Of a stretch of DNA of 64,000 bases, positions 9,014 through 17,018 are shown in pieces. The notes under the pieces are model-generated. The model did no database searches, was not told the DNA's origin, and saw nothing but the letters and a program-made list of their open reading frames with translations. Source of the stretch: Caenispirillum salinarum_A (GTDB lineage: Bacteria; Pseudomonadota; Alphaproteobacteria; Rhodospirillales; Rhodospirillaceae); NCBI RefSeq assembly GCF_044803115.1, contig NZ_CP085224.1, positions 4,030,001 through 4,094,000 on the forward strand, given 5' to 3'. The position numbers and the translations under genes were made by a program. Numbering within the stretch: position 1 is the stretch's first letter; the number at the start of each line of letters is the position of its first letter.

Positions 9014-9452
9014 TACGCCCCGGCGCGGCCGCTTCCTGGCGCGCCTGCACCCCCGACGCATCCGGCGCGACCAGGACGGCGGCGCCGCCATCGAGTTCGC
9101 GCTTTTGCTGCCGCCGTTCTTCCTCATGCTCTATGCCCTGATCGAGCTGGGCCGCGCCATGTGGAACTTCAACACACTGCAACTGGTGGCCGACGAGGCC
9201 TCGCGCTGGGCCTCCGTCCGCCCCGCCGCCACGGCCGAGGACGTCCGCACCGCCGCCCTGCCCATGGGCGTCGGCCTCAAGGAAGACGACCTGCTGCTCA
9301 CGGTCGCGCGCCAGGGACCCGATGCCGCCGGGGTGACGACGGTCAACGTGACGCTGACCTACACCTTCCGCCCCGTCGCCTTCCTGGGCGCGGGCGGCGT
9401 GGAATGGCAGATGGGTGCGCGCGGCACCATGCCCGTCATCGAGAACAATTGA
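8997..9452 (+). CDS. TadE-like minor pilin
   Basis: About 151 residues. RRDQDGGAAIEFALLLPPF contains the TadE hallmark E in the hydrophobic segment, with a single transmembrane helix followed by a short domain (VNVTLTYTFRPVAFLG). I chose the GTG at 8997, which has GGAG 7 bases upstream; ATGs at 8979 and 8985 in the same frame are possible. The start lies inside the preceding gene. Together with the two genes before it this makes a TadG-TadE-TadE set exposed on the outer side of the membrane. Confidence 0.8.
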   Translation: MCASTDTPRRGRFLARLHPRRIRRDQDGGAAIEFALLLPPFFLMLYALIELGRAMWNFNTLQLVADEASRWASVRPAATAEDVRTAALPMGVGLKEDDLLLTVARQGPDAAGVTTVNVTLTYTFRPVAFLGAGGVEWQMGARGTMPVIENN

Positions 9453-9485
9453 GGCGGTGTGCGCCGATTCTGCCGGGGTGCGAGA

Positions 9486-9660
9486 ATAGCCACAAAGGCA
9501 CGAAGTACACCAAGAGGGTGTGCTGATGGGGACGTCGTGCTTTCGGTGGTGAAGGCGGAGCGATTTCGCGGCGAAGCCGCCGACTCCATTCTTGCCGAGG
9601 TGCCGGCGGTTGATCCGCGTTCTCCCGGTTTCTTGGTGTACTTTGTGTCTTAGTGGCTAT
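9486..9660. repeat. 175-bp element with 30-bp terminal inverted repeats
   Basis: The arms at 9486-9515 and 9631-9660 are inverted copies matching at 27 of 30 positions; each begins ATAGCCAC and ends TACACCAAGA. The 115-bp interior has no convincing gene. It fills the spacer between the last TadE-like gene and the convergent SDR gene. Such ends with a short non-coding interior resemble a miniature inverted-repeat element or a dispersed hairpin family. A transcript across it could fold into one long stem. Confidence 0.7.
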
Positions 9661-9689
9661 CCCGCACGCCGCCACCGGAGCCTGCGCGC

Positions 9690-10481
9690 TCACCCCATGA
9701 ACTGCCCGCCGTTGATCTCCAGCACCTGCCCCGTCACGTAGCCGCTGAGCGCGTCGGACGCCAGGAACAGGTAGGACGGCGCGCAGTCCTCGGGCGTGCC
9801 CAGTCGGCCCAGCGGGATGGCTTTGGCCGTCGCCGCCAGCTTCTCGGCGCTGGAGTAGCGCGCATGGAAATCGGTGTCGATGGTGCCCGGCGAGACCGCG
9901 TTGACCCGGATGCCGCGCGGTGCCAGTTCCCGCGCCAGGCTGCGGGTGTGGGTCGCGACGAAGGCCTTGGCGGCAGAATACAGCGACGATCCGGGGCTGC
10001 CGCCGGTGCGGGCGGAGATGGACACCGTGTTGACGATGGCTCCGCCGGCGCCGGTCGCCAGCAGGTCCTCCAGCGCCGCACACAGCAGCACCACAGACCG
10101 CGCGTTCAGGTCCACGACGCGATGGTAGTGGGCGGCGTCCACCTCTCCCGAAGGAATGCGACCGAGCATGGTGCCGGCGTTGTTGACCAGCACCGAGAGA
10201 CCGCCGGGAAACGCCTCACGCGCGGCGACGGCGAGCGTCTCGACGCCCTTTTCCTCCGCCAGGTCGGCGGTGACGGTGGTCAGGCGGCCCGCCTGGCTGA
10301 GCGGCAGGGTTTCCCGCCACTGGGCGGCGTGGTCGTCGGTGCGGCCCACATGCGCCAGCACCTCCGCCCCCGTCGCCAGGAACATTTGCGCCACCGCCGC
10401 CCCGATTCCCCGGCCGGCACCGGTCACCAGAACGTTGGCGCCGGAAAACAGGTCGTCGCGGAAGGGCATGGCGGGCGTCAT
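9690..10481 (-). CDS. SDR family oxidoreductase
   Basis: A 263-residue short-chain dehydrogenase. It has the NAD(P) loop VTGAGRGIG near residue 20, LVNNAGTM, a catalytic tyrosine and lysine in YSAAK, and the C-terminal LFLASDALSGYVTGQVLEI common to classical SDRs such as 3-oxoacyl-ACP reductase-like enzymes. The ATG at 10481 has GGAG about 9 bases upstream; a second in-frame ATG lies 12 bases later. It follows arsJ by 64 bases on the same strand and could be carried on the ars transcript, but nothing in the protein ties it to arsenic. Substrate unknown. Confidence 0.82.
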   Translation of the reverse strand: MTPAMPFRDDLFSGANVLVTGAGRGIGAAVAQMFLATGAEVLAHVGRTDDHAAQWRETLPLSQAGRLTTVTADLAEEKGVETLAVAAREAFPGGLSVLVNNAGTMLGRIPSGEVDAAHYHRVVDLNARSVVLLCAALEDLLATGAGGAIVNTVSISARTGGSPGSSLYSAAKAFVATHTRSLARELAPRGIRVNAVSPGTIDTDFHARYSSAEKLAATAKAIPLGRLGTPEDCAPSYLFLASDALSGYVTGQVLEINGGQFMG

Positions 10482-10545
10482 GGCGCGGGCTCCCAAGGTG
10501 GAGAAGGAACTGAGCCCTCCACCATGACAGCCGCGCGCCCGCGCC

Positions 10546-11802
10546 TCAACCGGCCCGTTCGGGCTCCGCCGCAAGGGTGGGCAGGGCCAGCGTCACCAGG
10601 AACGACACGGCCAGCATGGCCGCGCTGGCCCAAAGCGTCGCCGTCAGCCCGGCAAGCTGGTAGATGACGCCCGACGCCAGCGTGCCGCCCAGGCGCCCGA
10701 CGGCGTTGGCCATGTAGTAGAAGCCGACGTTCATGGCGACCTTGTCGGCATCCGAATATGCCACGATCAGGTAGCTGTGCACCGACGAGTTCACGGCGAA
10801 AACCGCCCCGAACACCAGCAGCCCGCCGATGAGAACAGCGGCGCTGTCGCCCCCCGTCAGGCCCAGCGCGCCGGGGGTCATGGCGGCCGCGATGGCGGCG
10901 GGGATCAGCGCCAGGACACCGGCCCAGACCCGCGCGGCGCGGGCGCCGGTGGCGGCGTCGGTGGTTCGGCGCAGAAGCTTCGGCACGCTCGCCTGCACCA
11001 TGCCGTAGCCGATGACCCAGGCGGCCATGAAGGCACCGACGGCGTCGAAGTCCCATCCCAGCGTCGAATAGAGGAAGATCGGCACGCCGACGACGAACCA
11101 CACGTCGCGGCTGGCGAACAGGAAGATGCGCGCGATGGACAGCAGGTTGATCTCGCGCGTCTTGGAGAACAGGTCGCGGCCCTTGATGGGGCTCTTGGCC
11201 TTGCCCATGTCCGCCTTCAGCCGCAGCAGGCTGGCGGCGAGCACAAGCGCCAGCATCCCGGCCATCACCCACAGGGCCGGCGCGAAGCCCAGCACTTCCA
11301 GCAGCAGGCCGCCCAGGAAGAACCCCAGGCCCTTCAGCGCGTTCTTCGACCCGGTCAGCAGCGCGACCCAGCGGAACAGCAGCCCCTGCCCGCCGCCGCC
11401 GGCCGCGTCCTCCTTCACCACCAGCTTGACGGCGGATTTGGAGGACATCTTGGTCAGGTCCTTGGCGACGCCCGACAGCGCCTGCGCCGTCATCACATAG
11501 GCCACCGACAGCGCCATGGTCCACGCCGGGTTCATGGCCGACAGCATGAGCAGCGCGCCGATCTGCACCGCCAGCCCGGCGAACAGGGTCAGCCGCAGGC
11601 CGAAGCGGGCGCCGATCCAACCGCCGAAGAAGTTGGTCAGGATGCCCATGCCCTCGTAGAGCAGGAACAGGAACGCCAGCTCCACCGGCGAGAACCCCAG
11701 CCGGTGGAAGTGCAGCAGCACCAGCATCCGCAGGGCGCCGTCGGTCAGCGTGAAGGCCCAGTAAGCGGCCGTGACCGCAGCGTAGTCGCGCACGTTCGCC
11801 AT
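10546..11802 (-). CDS. arsJ: Organoarsenical efflux MFS permease ArsJ
   Basis: A 418-residue major-facilitator protein with about twelve membrane segments. The N terminus (YAAVTAAYWAFTLTDGALRM) and the loop GVAKDLTKMSSKSAVK are characteristic of ArsJ. ArsJ exports 1-arseno-3-phosphoglycerate, which the neighbouring GAPDH makes from arsenate and glyceraldehyde 3-phosphate; the product breaks down outside the cell, so the pair acts as an arsenate efflux route. The gene starts four bases after the GAPDH stop, which supports this assignment over a generic MFS carrier. Confidence 0.88.
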   Translation of the reverse strand: MANVRDYAAVTAAYWAFTLTDGALRMLVLLHFHRLGFSPVELAFLFLLYEGMGILTNFFGGWIGARFGLRLTLFAGLAVQIGALLMLSAMNPAWTMALSVAYVMTAQALSGVAKDLTKMSSKSAVKLVVKEDAAGGGGQGLLFRWVALLTGSKNALKGLGFFLGGLLLEVLGFAPALWVMAGMLALVLAASLLRLKADMGKAKSPIKGRDLFSKTREINLLSIARIFLFASRDVWFVVGVPIFLYSTLGWDFDAVGAFMAAWVIGYGMVQASVPKLLRRTTDAATGARAARVWAGVLALIPAAIAAAMTPGALGLTGGDSAAVLIGGLLVFGAVFAVNSSVHSYLIVAYSDADKVAMNVGFYYMANAVGRLGGTLASGVIYQLAGLTATLWASAAMLAVSFLVTLALPTLAAEPERAG

Positions 11803-11806
11803 GGGG

Positions 11807-12826
11807 TTACAGACGCTTGCCCATCATGGCGGCCAGTTCCACCATGCGGTTCACGTAGCCCCATTCGTTGTCGTACCAGGCATAGACCTTCACCTGCCGC
11901 TTGTTGACCACCATGGTCGACGGCCCGTCGATGATGGTGGAGCGCGGATCGTCGGTGAAGTCGGTGGAGACCAGCGGCCGGCCCTCGAACCCCAGGATAT
12001 CCTTCAGCGGCCCCGCCTCGGCGGCGGCCTGGAACAGGGCGTTGACCTCGTCGGCCGTGGTGTCGCGGGCGACCTCGAACACGCAGTCGGTCAAGGATGC
12101 ATTGAGCAGCGGCACCCGCACCGCATGGCCGTTCAGCTTGCCCTTCAGCTCCGGGTAGATCAGCGCGATGGCCGTCGCCGAGCCGGTCGTGGTCGGGATC
12201 AGCGCATTGAGGGCCGAGCGCGCCCGGCGCAGGTCCTTGTGCGGCGCATCCACGATCACCTGCGTGTTGGTGACGTCGTGGATGGTGGTGATGGAGCCGT
12301 GGACGATGCCGATGTTCTCGTGGATCACCTTCACCACCGGCGCCAGGCAGTTGGTGGTGCAGGATGCCGCCGTCACCAGGTGGTGGCGGTCGGGGTCGTA
12401 GAGGTCGTGGTTCACGCCCATGACCACGTTCAACGCGCGCTCGTCCTTCACCGGCGCGGCGACGATCACCTTGCGGATGCCGCGGTCGAGATAGGGGTGG
12501 AGGCTTTCCGGCGTGCGGAAGGCGCCGGAGCATTCCAGCACCATGTCCACCTCGTCGCCCGTCCAGGGAATGTCCGCCGGGCTGGCGGCGTCGGAGAACG
12601 CCCACCGCTGCCCCTCCACCGTGATGCCGTCGACGTCGTGGCCGATGGCGCGGGGCCAGCGGCGGTGGACGGTGTCGAACTCCAGCAGGTGCGCCGCCGT
12701 CTCGGGCCCGCCCTTGATCTCGTTGACGGCGACGATCTCCAGGCCGCTGTCCGGCTCGTCCACCAGGACCCGCGCGGCAAGGCGCCCCATGCGGCCGAAG
12801 CCGTTGATACCGATGCGTATGGTCAC
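11807..12826 (-). CDS. ArsJ-associated glyceraldehyde-3-phosphate dehydrogenase
   Basis: A 339-residue GAPDH. The N-terminal IGINGFGRMGR is the NAD site, and the catalytic cysteine is C156 in SCTTNC; the histidine partner lies in the region after THDVTNTQ-like sequence, and WYDNEWGY is the usual C-terminal block. Its place between ACR3 and ArsJ marks it as the arsenic-operon paralogue rather than the glycolytic enzyme: it phosphorolyses with arsenate to give 1-arseno-3-phosphoglycerate for ArsJ. Its ATG overlaps the ACR3 stop by four bases. A glycolytic role cannot be excluded from sequence alone. Confidence 0.9.
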   Translation of the reverse strand: MTIRIGINGFGRMGRLAARVLVDEPDSGLEIVAVNEIKGGPETAAHLLEFDTVHRRWPRAIGHDVDGITVEGQRWAFSDAASPADIPWTGDEVDMVLECSGAFRTPESLHPYLDRGIRKVIVAAPVKDERALNVVMGVNHDLYDPDRHHLVTAASCTTNCLAPVVKVIHENIGIVHGSITTIHDVTNTQVIVDAPHKDLRRARSALNALIPTTTGSATAIALIYPELKGKLNGHAVRVPLLNASLTDCVFEVARDTTADEVNALFQAAAEAGPLKDILGFEGRPLVSTDFTDDPRSTIIDGPSTMVVNKRQVKVYAWYDNEWGYVNRMVELAAMMGKRL

Positions 12827-13875
12827 GATGTCTTTTCCTTTGCCGTCGCGGCGGTCCGCCGCTCGTACCAGCCTTTCGTCGCGTTGGTGATGCGCACCGC
12901 CGTCAGCATGACCGGCACCTCCACCAGCACGCCGACCACGGTGGCCAGCGCCGCGCCGCTCTCGAAGCCGAACAGGCCGATGGCCGTCGCCACCGCCAGT
13001 TCAAAGAAGTTGGACGCGGCGATCAGCGACGACGGCGCCGCCACGCAATGGGCCTCGCCGCTCCACCAGTTCAGCAGGTAGGAAAAGCCCCAGATGAAGA
13101 AGACCTGAATGATGATGGGCACCGCCAGCAGCGCGATAATCAGCGGCTGGTCGATGATCTGCTCCCCCTGGAAGCCGAACAGCAGCACCAGCGTCAGCAG
13201 CAGCGCGCCGATGGAGACCGGCCCCAGGCGGTCCAGCGTGCGCTTCAGCGCCGGCTCGCCGCCGCGCGCCAGGATGGCCCGGCGCCACAGGTTGGCGGCG
13301 ATCACCGGCACCACGACGAACAGCACGACCGAGATCAGCAGCGTTTCCCACGGCACGATGATGCTGGACAGGCCCAGCAGCAGGGCGACGATGGGCGCGA
13401 AGGCGAACACCATGATGGTGTCGTTCAGCGCGATCTGGCTGAGCGTGAAGTGCGGCTCGCCGTTGGTCAGGTGGCTCCAGACGAACACCATCGCCGTGCA
13501 GGGCGCCGCCCCCAGGATGATCAGCCCGGCGATGTAGCTGTCGATCTGGGCTTCCGGCAGCCACGGGCGGAACAGCCAGCCGATGAACAGCCAGCCCAGC
13601 AACGCCATGCTGAAGGGCTTCACCGCCCAGTTGGCGAACACCGTGATGCCGACGCCGCGCCAGTGCTCCCGCACCCGCGTCAGGGCGCGGAAGTCCACCT
13701 TCAGCAGCATGGGCACGATCATGGCCCAGATGAGCACGGCGACGGGCAGGTTGACCTGCGCCACCTCCAGCCGGCCCAGCGCCTGGAAGGGCGCGGGCGC
13801 CAGCGTACCCAGGCCGACGCCGGCGACGATGCACAGCGCGACCCAGACCGACAGATACCGTTCGAAGAACCCCAA
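12823..13875 (-). CDS. acr3: ACR3 family arsenite efflux transporter
   Basis: A 350-residue inner-membrane protein with ten predicted membrane segments of the bile/arsenite/riboflavin transporter fold. The essential cysteine of ACR3 is C126 in LGAAPCTAMVF, and the second conserved block is SLIAASNFFELAVA. It exports As(III) produced by the ArsC domain encoded by the preceding gene, 11 bases upstream. Length is normal for ACR3. Confidence 0.92.
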   Translation of the reverse strand: MGFFERYLSVWVALCIVAGVGLGTLAPAPFQALGRLEVAQVNLPVAVLIWAMIVPMLLKVDFRALTRVREHWRGVGITVFANWAVKPFSMALLGWLFIGWLFRPWLPEAQIDSYIAGLIILGAAPCTAMVFVWSHLTNGEPHFTLSQIALNDTIMVFAFAPIVALLLGLSSIIVPWETLLISVVLFVVVPVIAANLWRRAILARGGEPALKRTLDRLGPVSIGALLLTLVLLFGFQGEQIIDQPLIIALLAVPIIIQVFFIWGFSYLLNWWSGEAHCVAAPSSLIAASNFFELAVATAIGLFGFESGAALATVVGVLVEVPVMLTAVRITNATKGWYERRTAATAKEKTS

Positions 13876-13886
13876 TTCGCGCCCCC

Positions 13887-14756
13887 TCAGGCCACGTCGG
13901 CGGAAGACGGATTGCCGGCGTCCATGCCGCCGATCTCGTCCAGGCGCTTTTGCAGGGTCAGCTTGTCCAGCGACCGCAGCGGCAGGGCACAGAAGACGCT
14001 GATCCGGTTGGTCAGCATCCGGAAGGTGTCGGCGAAGGCGAGCGCCCGCTGGCGCGCATCACCCTCGAGGGCCACGGGGTCCGGCACGCCCCAATGCGCC
14101 GTCAGGGGCTGGCCGGGCCACGCCGGACAGGTCTCGCCGGCCGCGTCATCGCAGACGGTGAAGACGAAGTCCATCACCGGCGCGCCGTCCTTGGCAAACT
14201 CGTCCCAGCTCTTGGACCGCAGGTGCCCGGTGGGATAGTTGTTGCGGACCAGCAGGGTCATGGCCTCCGGCGCGATTTCGCCGCGGGGGGCGCTTCCGGC
14301 GGAAAAGGTGCGGAAGCGGCCCTGTCCCTCGCGCTGGAGAATGCATTCGGCCATGATGCTGCGGGCCGAATTGCCAGTACACAGAAACAGCACGTTGTAG
14401 ACCTTGTCGGGCGCGAGGCTCATGGCGCTCCCCTCCTTGCCGGTGCGGTCGAGACAAAGCTCCGGCCTGTGGCCGCAGCAGGTTTCCATGAGGAAGGCCG
14501 CCAGGGCCTCTCCCGCCAGCGCGCTGGCGGTATAGACCGTCGTCCGCCCCTCCCGCCGGCTCTCCACCAGCCCCGCCTGACGCAGGTCGCGCAGGTGGAA
14601 GGACAGCGTCGGCTTCGGCAATCCCAACGCCGCCGCAAGGTCACCGTGGGTCATGCCGGGCGCGCCCGCTTCCAGCAGGCGGCGCCACGCGGACAGGCGG
14701 GCCTCGCTGGACAGGGCGGACAACAGGGCTGCGGCGTGGCGGTTGCTCATCGTCAT
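13887..14756 (-). CDS. ArsR-ArsC fusion: arsenic-responsive repressor joined to arsenate reductase
   Basis: A 289-residue two-domain protein. Residues 1-105 are an ArsR/SmtB winged helix (LRDLRQAGLVESRREGRTTV is recognition helix and wing), ending in ETCCGHRPELC, whose cysteines C93, C94 and C101 are likely As(III) ligands. Residues ~118-289 are a low-molecular-weight-phosphatase type arsenate reductase with the P-loop CTGNSARS starting at C126. One polypeptide thus senses arsenite and reduces arsenate. It is first in the ars operon. Two ATGs (14756, 14750) are close together with no clear ribosome site, so the message may be nearly leaderless. Confidence 0.9.
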   Translation of the reverse strand: MTMSNRHAAALLSALSSEARLSAWRRLLEAGAPGMTHGDLAAALGLPKPTLSFHLRDLRQAGLVESRREGRTTVYTASALAGEALAAFLMETCCGHRPELCLDRTGKEGSAMSLAPDKVYNVLFLCTGNSARSIMAECILQREGQGRFRTFSAGSAPRGEIAPEAMTLLVRNNYPTGHLRSKSWDEFAKDGAPVMDFVFTVCDDAAGETCPAWPGQPLTAHWGVPDPVALEGDARQRALAFADTFRMLTNRISVFCALPLRSLDKLTLQKRLDEIGGMDAGNPSSADVA

Positions 14757-14815
14757 GAGATGACTATTCCAGAATTCCAAACCTGTTTCAAATGACAATT
14801 CGGCGACCGCGTCAC
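14757..14815 (-). promoter_or_regulatory. Probable ars promoter/operator
   Basis: This short spacer before the ArsR-ArsC gene is far richer in A and T than its surroundings. Read on the minus strand it holds TTGAAA, 17 bases, then AATAGT, a plausible -35/-10 pair very near the start codon, and two GGAAT words in tandem. ArsR proteins usually bind such a site over their own promoter. No direct evidence beyond composition and position. Confidence 0.4.
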
Positions 14816-14821
14816 GACAAA

Positions 14822-14850
14822 GGGCCCGTCGGCGCGGTGCCGACGGGCCC
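14822..14850 (-). terminator. Rho-independent terminator of the PRC-barrel gene
   Basis: A perfect 12-bp stem (14822-14833 with 14839-14850) around a 5-base loop, followed on the minus strand by TTTGTC. It lies 33 bases beyond the stop of the PRC-barrel gene, insulating it from the ars operon. Confidence 0.75.
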
Positions 14851-14882
14851 TGATATACGGCCAAAGCCGTGCGTCGCGCGGT

Positions 14883-15545
14883 TTACTCGGTCGGCTCGGG
14901 CTCCTCGTACTCGGGCATTTCGGCGATCTGGTCGCCGCTCATGGGGACGACGACGGTTTCCCCGTCGACCCGCAGGTCCCGGGGCATCATGGCGTACTGC
15001 TTGCTGCCAAGACCCAGGAAGCCGCCGCGCTCGATAATCACAAGGGTCTGCCCGTCGGGACCGGCGATGACCGTGGAGATCTCGCCCAGTTCCTCTCCGG
15101 TGTCGGACATGAGGGGCGTGCCCACGTACTGGGTCCAGTCCACCTGCTCGGCGGCACCGCCCGAACCGGTGGTGTCCTCGGCGCTCGCTGTGGCGGGCGT
15201 GTCCCCGGCGGCGGGTTCGGCTTCCGCCATGCCCGCCTCGGCGGGCGGCTCGTCCTCGGCCGCGCCCGCATCCTCGGCGGCCTGCTCCTCGTCGGCCGTG
15301 GCGGGTTCGCCCTCGGTCATGCCGGTCTCGGCCGCCTGATCGTCCGGCCCCTCGGTCACGCCGGTCTCGGCCGCCTGCTCGCTCATGCCGGCATCGTCGG
15401 CGGCCTGCTCGGGCATCTGCTCGGTCTGCTCGGCCGCGGCTTCGGTTCCGGCGGCCTCGGTCTTGGGAGTCTCATCGGCGGCCAGGGCCGGCAGTCCGAT
15501 GCCAAGCGCCAGGATCGCGGCGGCACTCGTCAACATTCTTGGCAT
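14883..15545 (-). CDS. Secreted PRC-barrel domain protein with acidic low-complexity region
   Basis: A 220-residue exported protein. Residues 1-22 are a signal peptide (cleavage expected after LPALA). About residues 25-130 are rich in Ala, Glu, Thr and Met, with reiterated short units such as AAETGVTEG and AAETGMTEG. The C-terminal ~80 residues are a PRC-barrel: VGTPLMSDTGEELGEI, then VIIERGGFLGLGSKQYAM. PRC-barrels are small beta folds found in photosynthetic reaction-centre H subunits and in many envelope proteins of unknown role. The ATG at 15545 has AGGAGG upstream. A terminator follows. Confidence 0.78.
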   Translation of the reverse strand: MPRMLTSAAAILALGIGLPALAADETPKTEAAGTEAAAEQTEQMPEQAADDAGMSEQAAETGVTEGPDDQAAETGMTEGEPATADEEQAAEDAGAAEDEPPAEAGMAEAEPAAGDTPATASAEDTTGSGGAAEQVDWTQYVGTPLMSDTGEELGEISTVIAGPDGQTLVIIERGGFLGLGSKQYAMMPRDLRVDGETVVVPMSGDQIAEMPEYEEPEPTE

Positions 15546-15719
15546 GGGTCGGTCCTCCTGAGTGTCTGCGGAAAGCGGACTTGCCCCGCTCTGCAATTCA
15601 CCGAATCAACGACGCCGCAGTCCCGTCGTTCCCCAAGACGAGCCGGACACAAATATTTCACAGCGCCGGCCGGTCTTTTCGCAGAGGCCCTCAGCCATCG
15701 GAGGGGGACGGACACGAAA

Positions 15720-15746
15720 ACGGCCGCCGGTGGGTCCGGCGGCCGT
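15720..15746 (-). terminator. Rho-independent terminator after the 57-residue gene
   Basis: An 11-bp perfect stem (15720-15730 with 15736-15746) with loop TGGGT, followed on the minus strand by TTTTCG. It sits 26 bases after the stop of the small gene read in the same direction. Confidence 0.75.
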
Positions 15747-15771
15747 TCCGCGACGGGCACGAAAATCAATG

Positions 15772-15945
15772 CTACAGGCGGTCGCTCAGGTCGATTTCGC
15801 CCGGCTTGGCGTGGCCCTCGGCAACAGCGATGGCCGCGGCCTTCAGGGTGTAAAGCTCCAGCGCCCGGTCGCTGTCGGGCTTGGTGACGCGGCGCTCAAG
15901 GCGGCCGATGCGGGTCAGAAGTGCGGAATAATCGCGCGTATTCAT
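15772..15945 (-). CDS. Small hypothetical protein (57 residues)
   Basis: A short, charged, probably helical protein beginning MNTRDYSALLTRIGRLERRV, with heptad-like spacing that could form a coiled coil. The ATG at 15945 has GGAGG at a good distance upstream and a strong terminator lies just after the stop, which together support a real gene. It is too short to place in a family. No function can be given. Confidence 0.6.
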   Translation of the reverse strand: MNTRDYSALLTRIGRLERRVTKPDSDRALELYTLKAAAIAVAEGHAKPGEIDLSDRL

Positions 15946-16302
15946 GAGAAGTGCCTCCGTCTTCGTCAAATCCCGGGCGCCGAACCTTGGCCGGCCTGTT
16001 GCGCCCTCTTTTGCCTGACCAACGGCCGAGCCGAATTGTCTGTTGCGTGACTGTTTACGGACAAAGGCACGGGCCGGACCATCACCAGGCGCCGGGCTGA
16101 CGGAAAAATCCCGGGCGTTCCGCGAAGGAAGCGCCCGGGCTCAGGTACAGGGAGGGGCCCCTGGGGGGATGACAGGGGCTGGAGGAAGCGTCCGAGCAGG
16201 GAAGCAACAGGACCCTTCACCGCACATACGCCGTGCAAAGACGGCCCGTTCTCGGCGCCGTTCAATTTTTTGTGGCATTTCGACGCCACCACAACAGTGC
16301 TC
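15946..16302. other. Non-coding spacer of ~357 bp
   Basis: No gene recognised. It carries the upstream region of the 57-residue gene and, near 16110-16139, a hairpin that is probably the terminator of the MgtC-family gene. Confidence 0.5.
16110..16139 (-). terminator. Probable terminator of the MgtC-family gene
   Basis: GC-rich stem (CCCGGGCG paired with CGCCCGGG, one bulge further in) followed on the minus strand by ATTTTT. It lies about 160 bases beyond the MgtC-family stop. Confidence 0.6.
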
Positions 16303-16878
16303 TCATTTCTTGGGCTTGAGCGGGAAGTTGCTCTTGGCGCTGTCAGTGCCGTGGGCCTCCTCGCGCCGTCGTTTCCGTTCGAGGGCGTGGCGCCCGCCCG
16401 GCGTGCGCTTGCTCAGGGGACGGATGACCCTGTGCTCCAGTTCATTGACCAGGATCAGCACGACCAGCCCCATGATCGTGCACATGGCGGCCACAACGTA
16501 GTGCCCGGAGCCCGATGCCGCGCCGATGGCGCCCGCCAGCCAGATGGAGGCGCCGGTGGTCATGCCCTCGACGCTGCCGCTCTGCTGGATGATCGTGCCG
16601 GCGCCCAGGAAGGCCACGCCGGTCACCACGGCCTCCACCACGCGCACGGGGTCGGGACGCCCCCCTTCGTCCACCGCGTCCAGGAACAGTTCGCGCGCCA
16701 GCACGGCAAACGTGGCCGAAGCCAGCGCCACCAGGATGTGGGTGCGCAGGCCGGCCGGCTTGTGCAGCCATTCGCGGTTCAGCCCGACCAGTCCGCCGAA
16801 AAGGATGGCGATGCCCAGGCGCGCGGCGATCTCGGTCAGGGTCAGGTGGGTCTGGAACTTGTCGTAGAGTGCTTCCAT
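16303..16878 (-). CDS. MgtC/SapB family membrane protein
   Basis: A 191-residue inner-membrane protein. The N-terminal half has four to five membrane segments with the MgtC signatures ILFGGLVGLNREW, GLRTHILVALASA and GVAFLGAGTII, followed by TTGASIWLAGAIG. A basic C-terminal tail (ERKRRREEAHG) is cytoplasmic. True MgtC of Salmonella supports growth at low magnesium and inhibits ATP synthase; most family members, including short ones such as this, are of unknown role. The gene stands alone with its own terminator. Confidence 0.85.
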   Translation of the reverse strand: MEALYDKFQTHLTLTEIAARLGIAILFGGLVGLNREWLHKPAGLRTHILVALASATFAVLARELFLDAVDEGGRPDPVRVVEAVVTGVAFLGAGTIIQQSGSVEGMTTGASIWLAGAIGAASGSGHYVVAAMCTIMGLVVLILVNELEHRVIRPLSKRTPGGRHALERKRRREEAHGTDSAKSNFPLKPKK

Positions 16879-17018
16879 CAGTTGGCGACGTCCAAGGGTA
16901 TCCGGGTAGAGCCCGAACGCGCCTTTTCCGCCGCTGGTTGCCGCCGCGCAACGGCAGTGTCGGCAGCAACGTTGCGCCGGAAAGCCTCTTCCCGTTCAAG
17001 CCGAGGGACCCTACCGCC

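Noticed and set aside
11807..12826. Glycolytic gap gene
   Set aside because: Its tight position between acr3 and arsJ shows the arsenic-operon paralogue; pgk is not adjacent.
15966..16292. A 108-codon minus-strand frame in the spacer after the MgtC-family gene
   Set aside because: It overlaps the likely MgtC terminator, lacks a ribosome site and has unlike composition.
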